Shown: piece by piece, positions 21,460 to 34,061 of the stretch
Numbering within the stretch: the first letter of the stretch is position 1
Layout of the letters: each line of letters opens with the position of its first letter
DNA from: Girardinichthys multiradiatus
Taxonomy: Eukaryota > Chordata > Actinopteri > Cyprinodontiformes > Goodeidae
Assembly: GCF_021462225.1 (NCBI RefSeq)
Contig: NC_061806.1
Location: forward strand, 5,948,734-6,012,733
Length of the DNA stretch: 64,000 nt
Reading direction: 5' to 3'
Position numbers and translations under genes: made by a program
Notes under the pieces: model-generated
Told to the model about the DNA's origin: nothing
The model's database searches: none
The model's input: the letters and a program-made list of their open reading frames with translations, nothing else

Positions 21460-24400
21460 CTAGTGGCCGTGCTGTGGGTGCTGGTTGTGTTGGTTAGCAG
21501 GATGATTTGGTGGTAGTGGTGGGCCATTCACACCAGGGTGGTAGAAAGCGCAGTTGCTTTCATACCTGCAGCTTCCCTTCATTATGAAGTGACGACATAC
21601 TGGCCTTTTGGACATATCTGCAAGAAGAAAAGACAGTTACAATAATGCCATATGCTGGTTAGGCAATCCTTCAAGGCTGGAAAATACATTAGATGATGTT
21701 TACCATTAGGAAGAAAAACAATTGAATACACTCTCGCATTCAGTCGGTATGTTGAGCAGAAAATCTAAGCAGGATTAAGTAACACATGACTACACATACC
21801 ATTCATGTTGTTGTGCCCCCCTCTGGGTCCTCCACGCCCTCTGCCTCTGAAACCAAGCTCTCCTCCGCGAGCCCGGCCTCCTCGGTGGAAATGTCCTCCT
21901 CTGTGAGGCCCTCCTCTCATTGAGTCATCTCCCCAGTAATTTCCATTCTCCCCTCTACCTTGTCCTGGTCTGGGGCCCATCATGCGAGGGCCTCCAGCAT
22001 TGTTGAAAGGTGGCCCATGGTTGTGAGGGGGTGGGGGGTGGTTGAAGCGAGGACCCCCAGGTGAGCTGTTGGGTGGGTATGCGCCATTCATGGGCAACTG
22101 CATATGCATGTTGGTCATATTGTTCATGCCTGGACCGTGTCTGAGAAGCCCCTGGTTCACTGAATGAGTAGAAGTTAAGGAAACATTAACTAGGTGACTG
22201 GGAGGCCAGGTGAATGCATGGATAATAAGGAACTGTGTTTACCTGGAGGTGGTCCACTATGGTTTTGGATCTGTGTCTGCTGCAGAGAACCCAACAGTTG
22301 TTTAATCTTATCTGAGAAGTCTGGCTGCTTTATCAGTTCTTCAGTAGACTGACTTCCAGAAGCTCCCTGATCACAGACAACTAGTATTAGCTTAAACAAA
22401 GCAAGGTCTTTTACAAGAGACAGTTTATTGTTTAGTGACTTGAGAGAACTAGAACCAATGCTAAACACAAGAATATGTTATGATAATGTCATCTTTACCA
22501 TGATGGATGAGAGTAGCTCCTGTACATTCACAACTGGAGCTGCAGGGCTGCTGACAGTGTTGGAGGCCTGTGGGCTGCGAGAGTTGCTGCTCAGGTTCAC
22601 CATGAGGTTGGCCAGGACAGGGGGCAGCTTGGAGCCTTCAGTCTGGGCCTGCTGTGACACCGAGTCTGCAGGCTCACAATAACTATCATCCACCATAGAG
22701 GAGTCCTGTAGAGGAGGCCACATCAACAGCTTAGCAGACGATACAATAAACCACAATAATATCTAACTAGTTTTGGTAAATGTGAGCTAACCTCGTCCAG
22801 AGGAATGAGACAGGGGGGCATGGGTTCATATGGTTCCGGGTCTGGCTCATGAGGACTGTCAGGTACACTAATGAACAGAGAATATGGGAACTCTTTAGTA
22901 TAGTAAGGTGTTGTATTTTCTGATTAAAAACCCCACTAAAAGCTGGTTCCAGTGTTACCAGCATAATACAACTTTATATACACACATACCTCTCTTTACT
23001 AAGGAAGATCTCCTGCAGTATGCCCATCTCACGCTCTCTTTGGGTGTGTTTCTCTGTGCTGTTGGTGCCTGGGGTGACCAAGCTGCCAGCCAAAGTCAAA
23101 GGTCTCGGGTGTGTCCAGGGGACCCTTTCTTCCATGGTATCATGTGATAGCCGACGAGCCATCTCAAAGGTCTGCCTGTCCATCATAAGTTCCCGTTTGG
23201 CAGCCTCACCGAAATCCTTAATCTTGTTGACATTGACTATAAATAAAATGTAATGAAATCAATTAAAGCTACTCCATGAATGACTGAATATCACATCCAC
23301 AAGTACAGGCTGTAACTGTGGGATAAAACCAGTGCTGTTCCCCAAAAAGAATTCTCAAACCTTTTCTTTCCTCTATGGTTTCTAAACCTTTGCCTCAGAG
23401 CAGAAAACATCAATAAAATAAGAAATAACCATTTGTGTAAATATGACCAGCTCTACACTTTTAGAAACCTCTAATAAATATAAAATAAATGTAACTGAAG
23501 TGTTTAGCGGACCTTCTCTCAGCATCACTTAAATGATTTTAGGTAACTGTGTATAAACCTTTATTTAAACCATTTTTAACCAGGTCTAACTTTTAATATG
23601 TTCCAAGTTATGCTGTTAATAACATAATAAAAAGGAAGTAGCAAATAAGAGCCCATGTGTTTAACAGAGGTTGTGTAAACCTCGTCTAAAAAAATAAACT
23701 GTCTATTTAATGTCTTTGATATGGTTTATAGAAAAACTGCAAATGACAGTTTCTACAAATAACTAACTTTGTTTAAACTAGTCAAATGTGTTCAAATCTG
23801 TCATATAATGTCTGACTGCTTGTTATACTGTTCATGTTTCTAACTGCTCCTACTCCTACTTACTTTTAGTTGTATTAATATTATTCTTGATTTTTTTAAT
23901 GGTTTAACTTTGTATTTAGCTTTTTTTTTTTACTTATACAAAGTAATTCTTTGATACCGAGCATGCTATTTTTATCTATGTTTTTTGCACATTTACTGTG
24001 TATGCTGCTGCTGTTGTCCAATTGTATTCCTCAGTAAAAAGTGTGCATTCACACACACATTCCTTACCTCTCTCAGTCTCATCCAAATCAAAATAGAAGT
24101 AGTGTTTGAGCTGGTCTTCCTCAGCCCAGTGAACAGTCTTTTTCTTTTTGCCCTTCTTGGTCAGGCTCTCTTCTTCTGCACGTGGTTCTGCCAAGGCGTT
24201 GGGTTTCTCAGCTGTGGCAACACAGGAACAGACTCAGGTTTATTGTGTCATACCTTCCTTCTTATAATAGAGGAACATAGCTAAAAGAAGCTTTTAGCTG
24301 AGAAATTCAGAGATTGCCTGGATATTTTAATTAATAAAGTTTCAGATCAAAAAGCACATTTTTATGAAATGTCAGTGAAACATATGAAAGATTACTTTGA

Positions 24401-27205
24401 TATATCTACACTTTTTTGGGCCTTACTGTTGTCAGAGGTCTCTGGGTCCTCAGCAGGAACTGGGGTCAAAGGCTGCTCTGGTTCCTGGTTTTCATCAGCA
24501 GCAGTAGTAGTAGTGGAAGCAGCAGCTTCTGGAGATGGTAGTCTTGCTGAAGATGGAGAGTACCCAGCTGGTTTGCTGTCAAATGGGTTCGCCTAAAGGA
24601 CAAAAAGAAAGCAGCTGATAACAAGAAGAACTGCAGGTTAATAGTTCAGAACATTGCTGCCTGGTCTCCCTGCAGCATGAGTGGTAAAAGACGTTTACGA
24701 CAGCTTTGTTTTAACGACATCATTACTCAACGCTACCATCAGCCAGGCGTTAGTAGATAAAACTGCCTACATGTCCATGCACTGTCAGATTCCAAGTATA
24801 TTTACTGTGAACATTTGAAGTATAATACTTCAGGATATAAACAGCAACAAGAACAAATTTTGAGCTCTGTGCAAAGATTTAAGTGAAGGAAATAGTTTAG
24901 TATCAGTCTCTACAGTGCCGCTTACTTAAGCTGGAGTCGAACTCACTGCTACTGCAGATTGTTTCCTAACTACAAATAAGTCAGTAAATCAGTAACAACT
25001 GGCCAGAGTGAATGTTTATTCACTACCTTAACCACGCTCAGACTCCTGTTAGAGCCCCATAAACCCAGTCAGTACCTTGGTTGACGTTGGTGAGACGGCT
25101 TTGGTGTTAGCAGGAGTAGAAGCACCAAGTGGTTTCTTCTTTTTGATCTTGATCTCAGGTACTGGGGCTGAGTTCAGGGCATCCAGAAAGCCTGTAGCTT
25201 CCATGGCTGCAATAAAAAAAAGCAAAACGGAAAACGTGCCATATTAAAACCATCAACTAGAAATAAAAAGCTGTTATGTTAAGTCTGCTTAAACTTACGT
25301 GGTGCTGGAATTATCTTCACTTTGATCTCTTTGGTTGAGTTTGAGGGAGTATTTAGGGGTTTGTATTTTTTCTCAAGAGGTGGAGCATCTGAAGGACCAG
25401 AGCTACTGGAAACAAAAAGGATCACCGATCAGAAATAAATTTAGCAGACTGACAGCAAAAATCATCTAGATTCATTCCCATAATTCATTCCCACTGTTTT
25501 TAAAGATAAAGCAAAACAGGCAAGCAGGACGGTGCCTTACCTCGGCCTCTTCAGTAATGGAGGCCTTATGATATATTTCTCACCCAGCTGCGGGGCAGAG
25601 GGTGTCTTTTTAAGAGGGGTTGGGTTGGAAGCCTCCATCTCCAGTCCTATGCAAGAAAGACAAAGATATCTGTTACACACACACACATAATTATATAAAT
25701 ATATAAAACCCACATGATCATTGTCAATTAGGTCAAGCATACCTATGGAGCGAATCTTTGTATGGCTCGGTGCATGAGCTTTGGATTTCTCCTTCTTCTT
25801 CCCCTCATCTCCACTCTTTTCTTTCACATCCCTCACTGGCATCTTGCTCTCTTCTTTCTTCTTTTTTTTATCTTAAAAAATAAACATTGGGTAAACAAGA
25901 CAAGACGACAGCTTTTCAGTCTGGAATTGAACAAGAAATATGCCAGTCTATACCAGCAGGGGAACTGCCACTGCTTGAGACGCTCTGGGAGCGAATTGTA
26001 GCCATCCAACCATCCACTAGAACAGCCGCCAACTTCCTCAGGTCTAAAAAAAAAGAGACTATGTTAATATTGCAACAAAAACCAACATTTATATAGTTTT
26101 GGGTCTTAAAGGGAAGTAATCTGACCTTCAGTTTCTGCACTTTTGCTCAGCTGCTTCACAAGTTTTGCTGTGTTGTTCTGGGGAAACAATAAAAGCCGAT
26201 GAGACTGCCAAAAGTGGCTGGTCCTATGACTAAAGGTGTACTCTGTCAGAAAAATAAAGGTGTTACCTGTTTGAGGTGGTCTACTTTGAGAGGCAGCTTC
26301 TGCAGTGTGAGCAGGATGAGCTGAAGCAGAGGGCTGTTGTTGGTGGTTTTGGAGTAGGTAAGCCAGGAATTGAGCAGCCTGTAGCCACCAACTCTGATAA
26401 ACCTGCATGAAGGAATCGCTTATTTTACTGGAGGCGGTAAACAAGATGACATCATTACTGCGAGTGCTTGTTGTTGGAGCAGTTTATTTCTCTCCTACAT
26501 GACCAGACTGCTGCTTGTATTTAACAAAGATCTGCAGAATTAGACCAGCAACTTTCCACATTGTTAACAACCTCCTAGAACATTAACTGCCACAACAGAC
26601 TGCTGGTCATTGATGCTTTCAACCAGCCACTAAGTAAGTAAAACGAGTTAATGTTGCATCTTTCATAGGTCAGAAACCACAGTGTGTTTCACAATGAAAA
26701 CAAGCAGAATAGACTGAAAGTTAAACTCAGGCATATAAGTCAGCTGTGGATTACATCCAGTTTCATCTGTACTAACAAAATGATGCACTGACAGCCCGTT
26801 GAACATGTTTGACCCTAGGAAAACCTTATCTGTACTTTGAGGATCAGGAGTTAAATGTGAAACATCATGAAGGATTAATATTTGCAAGAGATAGCGTGTG
26901 TAGAAGTCCTACCTGTTAAGGACATCGTGAGATTTTGTCTGCAGCAACACGTTAAGGTACATACACCTACTGACCATCTTAGTAGAAGCTTTCATCAAGC
27001 TGCATTGAGAAGAAAACAAACCAGTAAAAACATGTTGGCACATTTTAAAACAGTGGGGGCACAGAGATACATCATCATATCACTTCTGAACTTCTCACCT
27101 AAACACCTTCGGGACTCCCTCCAGGCTGCGGAGCTCTCCATCCTTTCCAAGCAGGGCTTCAACGCCTTTCAGAATCTCCCTGGGGTCAACTGGTCCCTTC
27201 GCCAT
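21460..27205 (-). CDS. ppp1r10: PP1 nuclear targeting subunit PNUTS (protein phosphatase 1 regulatory subunit 10)
   Basis: Seventeen coding exons on the minus strand: 27205-27099, 26999-26913, 26402-26267, 26177-26126, 26043-25954, 25871-25743, 25646-25541, 25405-25299, 25206-25076, 24592-24427, 24211-24068, 23236-22990, 22867-22792, 22705-22499, 22366-22243, 22159-21800, 21617-21460. All phases agree; 2427 bp, 808 residues. PNUTS anchors PP1 on chromatin and acts in transcription termination and mitotic exit. Visible in order: TFIIS-N-like domain (about 25-150; [26 protein letters not shown]), lysine-rich linker, PP1-docking RVxF-type motif TVHW (396-399) after KKGKKKK, conserved [20 protein letters not shown], a Gly/Arg/His-rich region ([15 protein letters not shown]), and a C-terminal CCCH zinc finger (C763, C772, C778, H782). 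It is shorter than human PNUTS (about 940) because the long His-Arg-Pro repeat region is reduced. A 5' leader intron of about 3 kb is likely. Confidence 0.97.
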
Positions 27206-27207
27206 GT

Positions 27208-29580
27208 CTAAAACACACACGTCACAATATGAATTCACATCCCAACGTGTTAAATGGTTCACACAAAGATGGTTTAATAGCAACATACTTTCTGCCTGAC
27301 AAACAAAACACTGTGAAGCATGCCAGAGAAATCCAGATTGGTTTCCTAGGACCATAAATGGAAGAACATTATCTTGTTCTCTTCCAGCACAAAGACTTAA
27401 AAGACAACTTCAACTAAAGTGACCTTGTTGGACCAACAAGATCAGAACAAAATGACCTCTCAGCATCATCTGGTACCCTCAGTAAGAAGACGCCGCCCGA
27501 GGACACCGACTTGTCTGCACTGGCTCAAAGACCATGCAATAACACAGCAAATTAGTGAAGTGTTGAGCATGCATCTTACAGAACACGAACCCAATAAAAC
27601 ACCGTGTCTTTAACTAGTCATGTCGATGGTTACAGATGGAAACAGCAGCTTATCAATGACACCCAGGCTGAAACATCCGCATACACAGATCTTCAATTCA
27701 AGCCACATAGCTGCTCTGACAAGCACCTGCAGTGTTGCCTCATGCTCCAGCTATTTGGAGCTGTTCCCCGGACTCAACTGAAACCAGTTCAACAGGAACA
27801 TGGGTCCACAAAGTACCACAGAATCTCTGCTCCAGAGATTTGCACACAAGACAAACATAGCCCCATACAGTGTATATTGTGTGTGTGAGACAGCACCATA
27901 TTTATTTCAGTTTAGGTTAAAAGTACAAAGTGAGAGACAACTCAGTGTTTATAAAACTGATCCATGAATCACATCCAACAAAAATACATTTATTGATCTT
28001 ACTTTTTATTTAGAAGTTTCAAGAAAAGAAAACTATTTTCACTCTTTATGTGTATACAAGGACACAATTTGGACACACTTTCCAACTAATTTTAATAGTT
28101 TGATGTAAACGTCTAACAAATAATACGTTCCCTAATAAACATTCTAAGTTAGTAGCTGAAATACTAGATGTTATGTTGACCACATCTAGTACTACTGGTC
28201 TGCAGGGTGGAGAAGGGTCATCAGTCCAACAATGTGTACAAACATTCTGATGACAAGATGAATGGTACAGATTTACAAAATTTCAATCTGAATTATAAAG
28301 TGACTGGAAACTGTAGAAGCCCTATAAACCTAGACCCAGCTGTGTAATCAGAGGGAATGTTACACAACAGAGCCCCAGAGTTCAAATGTCAAGAGAAGGA
28401 ATCATTTTCTCCCCTACAGCTAAGCACCAGTGAGACTTAGATGTAATCTTGTAGTTTTGCCATTTTTCTCCTAATTTGTCATAATATCTGGAACATGGAA
28501 TCAGTGAAGGGAGCTAAAGATTAGGGAGATTTATCAATAATAAGTCATTAAATACCAGTGGAAACATGCAAAAAGCACGCTGATTATAAGGGGTTGATTG
28601 CTTTATTAGCAACAACTAGTTTTCCAATGATTAACAGTATAAATGTTTTTCAGTATACTATTTTTTTTTTAAATGCAAGTGGTTTTATTTTGAATTTTTA
28701 TGTTTTCCATTTTTTCTCATCTTTTGAGAGATACCCATCTCATTTTTGGTCAGACACAAATTTCTTAGTTGAATAAAAATAATTATCAATCTAAACCTGC
28801 CAGAGGTCTGAATAATTTTGGACCTGAGTGTATATTTTCTGTCCTGTCACTGTATGCTGCTCTACACAAAGTAACTCCAATGTATGCTTTGTACTGAAAC
28901 ACCACATGGAAAAAGTCTAAAATGCCACAAATGACAGGTTGTTATACAAATTTATAAATAGAATTTTAAAATCATTTGGCCGTGTTAGAATCAGTTTTAG
29001 TCATTGTGCAGACGATGCTTTAAACGCATGCATTTATCTATGATAATTCATAATCAAACTCTTTTGGTGTAAATGGCTATACAAGTGTAGAAGCCGTAGT
29101 CCTGCAGCCAACTAGTTGAAATGAAAATGTCAGATACGAGTAATCAGGTCTTACCCATATAACTGTTGTAGTAGAAGTTTTATATTGTCTCACACCTCCA
29201 CAACACTGCAAATACCTGACACCCTGTAAATGTCACAATTGTTACACAAATACATAAAGTCATTAAAAAAACGTAACTCTGATTTAGGTGGGGAAATGTT
29301 TACCACTGCAATGCTGCACATATTCCAATCATCTGAGAGTACCTAATGACCAAGCCTCCTATTTAGTTCTGATAGATTCTAATAGTTAAAACACCAAACA
29401 GAAAAAACTTTTTTTTTTCTTACACAGAGAAACAAATAACTGTGGTTAAAGGAATTCTCCAATCCTTTGAAAGGCCTGCCCTGACATTTGTCCCAGCAGA
29501 AGGGGCCTACAAGGCTGATCCACCACCTCTCAGCTTGGGGGAGGGAACTGCAGTCTGGCTGCAAATAAGACCCACCCTCC
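27208..29580 (-). other. probable 5' leader intron of ppp1r10
   Basis: An acceptor (ttttag) sits two bases upstream of the ppp1r10 start codon, so the gene has an upstream non-coding exon. This interval would be the intervening sequence. No other gene, repeat family or coding exon was recognised in it. Confidence 0.5.
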
Positions 29581-29730
29581 CTTAACCACTTCCAAGGTAC
29601 GTCCCTTCATAAACAATGGGTGTCGTTGCAAACACTGTGAAGGCCGAAACCAGGCGTGGAAACAAGCGCGATCACCGAACTACCGCAGTCTACACCAAGT
29701 CTATGCTCAATTCCGAAAACCTTAAAAAGC

Positions 29731-30077
29731 ATCAAAATCTTCATCCGGAAAGATAGCGCTGAGATGTCCGAGGACGGGAAGCAAGTAGTGGCCAATCCAC
29801 AGTGTTTGTGCTTCGATGTACGGCTGGGCCACCATCCTGCAATCTTTATCCACAGATTGCCGACTACACCATGCTCAGTGTCCATGTCCTATATTTATCG
29901 ACAAAACAAAGGGGCTTCATATTGTGTCCATAACCCAAATACTAAAGCAATCTTTATGTGCAGATTGCGGTACATTTTCGATTCTTGGAAGAAACTATAA
30001 AACGAAAATTTCACATAAAATGTCCGAATTCATGTATTTCCTTTCCCTGCATAGGGCAATCTTTATAAACAGATTGC
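29731..30077. repeat. three (four?) evenly spaced hairpins with identical stems
   Basis: gcaatctttatccacagatt+gc (29839-29860), gcaatctttatgtgcagatt+gc (29947-29968) and gcaatctttataaacagatt+gc (30056-30077) each have the perfect 7-base stem GCAATCT/AGATTGC around an 8-base loop beginning TTAT. Starts are 108 and 109 bases apart. At 29731, again 108 bases earlier, aatcttcatccggaaagatt-like sequence looks like a decayed fourth unit. The DNA between the hairpins is not obviously repeated. It lies between the ppp1r10 start codon and its candidate promoter. I do not recognise a known RNA family. Confidence 0.7.
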
Positions 30078-30769
30078 TTATGAAAAATACTACAAATATC
30101 CTGTTTAAACTTTTATTTGAACAAGTTGTCCATCCTGTCTCACACACAAAGTGACGAACACTGGGCGCCCGTCCTCTTTAGTGTGTGAGCTCATACTAGA
30201 ATATATTTGCCCAGAACCAAACTATTATACGAGCTCTACCAGCTAGCAACCGACAGCTAGCCGTAAGTCTACAACAATTTCATTGGATTAATGTCGATTT
30301 AATTTAACTTCAAAAATCAACTTACTATTGATACTATAGATCCTCAGCGTCTCGGCTATATTATGATGTACTTTTTCAAGCACTTATAGCTCATAATTCA
30401 TTTATATGTCGTCAACCTTCAAGGTTTTAATTATCATCAGAGAGACTTCTTATGGGTGGGGCTGTGAGAGCTAAATGCTAGCCTTTCCTTCGGGAACAAA
30501 CTGGAGGCAAAAGTAGTAATCAAATGTCCATTACTTGAAGAAAAAATATGAAAGTGAGAAGAGTTGTTCGAAGTCCTCGACGGCTCAGTCTTCGGCAAAG
30601 CAAATTCAAACCTGCAGAAATACACAAAAAACCACAAATTCACTCTCAACTGACTTTTAAACACCCTCGCCCTTGTAAAACATTAAGATATTTTATTTTG
30701 ATCATCAGTATTTTTTACATTTAAAAACCACTGACGCACTCTCGTCCCCCAAATGTTTCTGTCTGGACT

Positions 30770-30900
30770 TACCTTTGACCAAATCCGGGAATGAGCTCGA
30801 AAAGGAGGGACTTACGTTTTATACCGCATGACGTATTTGACGTCACGACCAATGTTTTTTGTCTATGTTAGCAAAAACAAAATGGCGGAAAACCGACCTT
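30770..30900 (-). promoter_or_regulatory. ppp1r10: candidate ppp1r10 promoter with CRE and YY1-like sites
   Basis: Contains a perfect palindromic cAMP-response element TGACGTCA (30838-30845) preceded by a half-site in gcatgacgtat (from 30827), and a YY1-like word caaaatggcgga (about 30878). This GC-richer spot is the most promoter-like sequence upstream of ppp1r10. The exact start site and first exon are not defined. A second YY1-like word, caaaatggcgac, lies at about 31094. Confidence 0.4.
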
Positions 30901-30959
30901 CCCTCTTTGATCAAGGACACAATGGCGTATCTCGCATGGTAGAAAAGAAATATTCTTAA

Positions 30960-31985
30960 AGGTTTGAAAATCATCCTTGGCCTGTTGGACTTTGATTTAT
31001 CTTGTACCTAACAAAACTACTAAGATATTCTGATGATTATATCAAGGTTGTAATCATTATTTCATATAGAAATGTAGTTTAAAATATAGGGTCAAAATGG
31101 CGACTGGTTTGGTGCGCGTAAGAATACTGGTGCGTCACATAACTAAAAATGTCGTACGTAAATGAACGCTGCCATATTGGAGAGGGAGGCATGTCCGAAT
31201 TTTCCCTGTTGACAAAGAAGGGATTTCAACACGAGCCTTTGCAAAATAGTGATTTGATCTTTAGACGTTTTAATGCACAAGGGAAAAAATATCGCTGGTT
31301 TCAATGGCATTTTGCCTCCTAACCTTAAGAGGTAAAATATACACTTCTGTATAAAAACAGTAGTGCACATCAATTAATAGCCTATTTTTTTCAGGAAATT
31401 TCTTCGGTAATGATTAATAAATAGTAATCACTACATCAATGCTCGTATTTTAATACACCTAAAATATATATATTTACAACACACTCGATTGTGTTTGTAA
31501 TACTATTTTTAAATAGAATGCTATAATGAGGTATAATACAACCTAATTCAAGGTAACGTTACTATGAAAAACTGCAAGAAGAAAAAGTAAGTAGCAGTGA
31601 TTATTTTTTGTCACCAACATCATTTGATTTATTTGTTATTATAATGATTATTTTAGTCAGCATGCCTTTGTACAATTAGGCTTTATTTAAAAAGAAATAC
31701 CAACAGACTTTTCATGGTCCCCTAATGTGTATTTACTGTTCTGAATTTGAAGTTAACCAACATTGTTGTGAATTAGCACCTAACCATCAATGATGAGGCC
31801 AAATGGAGAAGTACAATTATTTTATGCTTCTGTCACTCTTGAGGATACAGTATGATGTTAATGCATATGAAGTCGAAATTGCATCTTGGGAAGTCACTGG
31901 TCTTCCCTGGAACCTTGCATATGGCTGCATCCCTACAAAATAAAGTCAAAGTTGTCAGTTTAAATAGTGTATTAATACTTCTGGC
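30960..31985. other. non-coding, nothing recognised
   Basis: AT-rich. No exon-like segment or repeat family was recognised apart from the YY1-like word near 31094. Confidence 0.55.
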
Positions 31986-32310
31986 CAGTGGCGGTTCTAG
32001 ACCAAATTTACCAGAGGGGTCAGGGTAGGGCCAATGTTTTTTTTTTCATGGGGGCACAGAAGAAAAGAATGAAAGAAAAAAAAAAGAACTGGGCAATATT
32101 TTATCGTTCCATATTTTAAGTGAGCCAAAAAGCCACTTGTGGCTCTGGAGCTGCATGTTGCAGACCCATGATCACTTATCCAATCAGTTAAGGTTTCTGT
32201 GCCAGTGCAAATCATCATCATAAATTGATTTAGTATTATGTCTTCAGTACAGGGCCCATAACAGGGGCCAGGACCAGTTCTACAGGGGCAATGGCCCATG
32301 TCTGCTGCCC
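31986..32310 (+). mobile_element. fragment of hAT-like non-autonomous transposon
   Basis: Starts with cagtggcggttctagaccaa, a terminus common among fish hAT-type short elements, followed by ggggtcagggtagggcc and ggggcac words. No matching right terminus or 8-bp duplication could be found, so it seems truncated. Confidence 0.4.
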
Positions 32311-32677
32311 ATGCTTCTGGTAGTTTCCTTGTCAATTAAATCAGTATCCCACAGTAGTACATAAAATCTATCTGTGAATTTGTTCTTTTAGTGTTTGAAT
32401 GCATAGAATGGAGAGAAATACATTGGTATCAGCTTACATTGCTACTAGAAGTTAGCAGCACAACAGTGGGGAAAGTCCTCATGATGCCACACCACAACAT
32501 ATTCCTCCACCAGTTGCTGCAATAGGGCTTTCTGTAATGTGTAGGGGTAACATGCAGTAAAACAATGGTCACAAAGATATAGACAAAACATTAGATTTGT
32601 ACAAATTCCAGTAAATATTCTCAGTGTGTGTTGACAACTACACTTCTTGACAGTATTCCTAACCTGTTGTCTGTTAA

Positions 32678-32726
32678 TGATCGTTGTCGTCTTCCGCTTT
32701 ACCCAGTCGCGGGGGCAGCAGACTAA
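32678..32726 (-). mobile_element. 3' end fragment of the LINE seen at 806-2826
   Basis: The reverse complement of this stretch (gtctctgcttagtctgctgc, then ccgcgactgggtaaagcgga) matches the last about 50 bp of the LINE at 2760-2810 before its GAAC tail. A very short 5'-truncated insertion. Confidence 0.65.
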
Positions 32727-33435
32727 GCAGAGACATCTATTAATGATTCCTGTTGTAATTCTTATATAGAAAAGCAACCACAAAGCTGAGAGTGTTAGTA
32801 TAAGAGGCTGTATGTTAATCTGTTTAAGGAAGGGAAGATGTTTAACATGGATTTGAAGATTTTCAGGATTTTTATACTGTATATTATTTAGTTGATTAAA
32901 ATTCAGTATAGAATTTGCTTAAAAGTAATGAACAGCTTTAATTTTGAGCTTATTGCTGCTAAAAAATGAATTTGTTTGGTTTAATAAGAACTTGACAGCT
33001 TTGTGGATGTATGGTTGATGGAAGATTGAAGCTCAGCAAACTTTGGGCTAATACATTTATTTCTTATCCTAAACGCATTATTATCCAACGTTTTGTGTCA
33101 TATAATACTGCAGTAAACAGACATCTTTATTTTTGTTTTTATGTGACAGTAATGTCTGATTAAAAGGTGAGTATTGAAGTTAAATAAGATACATTTCTGT
33201 TCGTAACACACATGTTGAAAAGCATGTTTTTGGGCTTAAACTAACCCCCTTAACACTGTAATATGTGGGAGAATTTTAAAAGTGCTGATGAACTGTGTTT
33301 TCTGGTTTAATAATAATTTTCCATGAATACTGTTACTGTTTTTGGAAAACAAGATTCAATGGGATTGATTGCAACCTCTGCTGGCAGAAGCCTTTTCATG
33401 GGATAAAGTTATCTACAGGAGGAACTGAAACGTCG
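32727..33435. other. non-coding, nothing recognised
   Basis: AT-rich spacer between LINE fragments. No exon-like segment was recognised. Confidence 0.5.
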
Positions 33436-34061
33436 TTGCTGCTTCTTCTTCTTCTTCTTGTATTATTTTTTGGCCGTTGGCAAATAACTTTGAGGTGTGC
33501 ATTACCGCCACTGACTGGTATGGAGTGTGGTTCTTCATGGTTTTAAATTTACTTATTTACAATTACAACAATCAAATTCTATTTATTAATTTAGTTTTTT
33601 TTTTTTTATCTAACTATGATTTGAATGTCTGCTACCTAAACTTCTTTGCAAAGTATCTATCAAATTAAAATTTTTTTAATACCTACAAAGTCTCTCCTCA
33701 AAATAGTTCTTTCTTCATATTTCTGACACTTCGATATTACATGTTTCCTCCTCTCCACAATAATCAAATTTTCCTGTATTATGTTTATTTATCTTAAACA
33801 ATGTCGAATTAAGTCCTGTATGTCCAAATCTTAATCTTGTAATTAACATTTCCTCTTTTCTGCTCTTCTTCCAGTTCTTACTTCTCCTACTATCTTGTTG
33901 ATTCACCTTTTTTACCACTCTTTCTTGATTTTCTGTTTAATTATATTTCTCGCCTCTGACCTACTAATATTAATTATAAAGCTAATATGGTTCTGTGTTG
34001 CCTTCTTTGCCATCCTGTCCGCCATCTCATTCCCCCCAACTCCTACATGTGCTGGTACCCA

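Noticed and set aside
22428..22682. 84-codon plus-strand open frame
   Set aside because: Antisense shadow of the ppp1r10 exon at 22705-22499.
29586..30200. Considered that the hairpin region encodes tRNA, snoRNA or U snRNA genes
   Set aside because: No A/B boxes, C/D boxes, H/ACA pattern or Sm site could be seen; left as unexplained structure.
33280..33546. 83-codon frame beginning MFSGLIIIFHEYCYC
   Set aside because: Overlaps the LINE 3' untranslated region and GAA repeat; no gene features.
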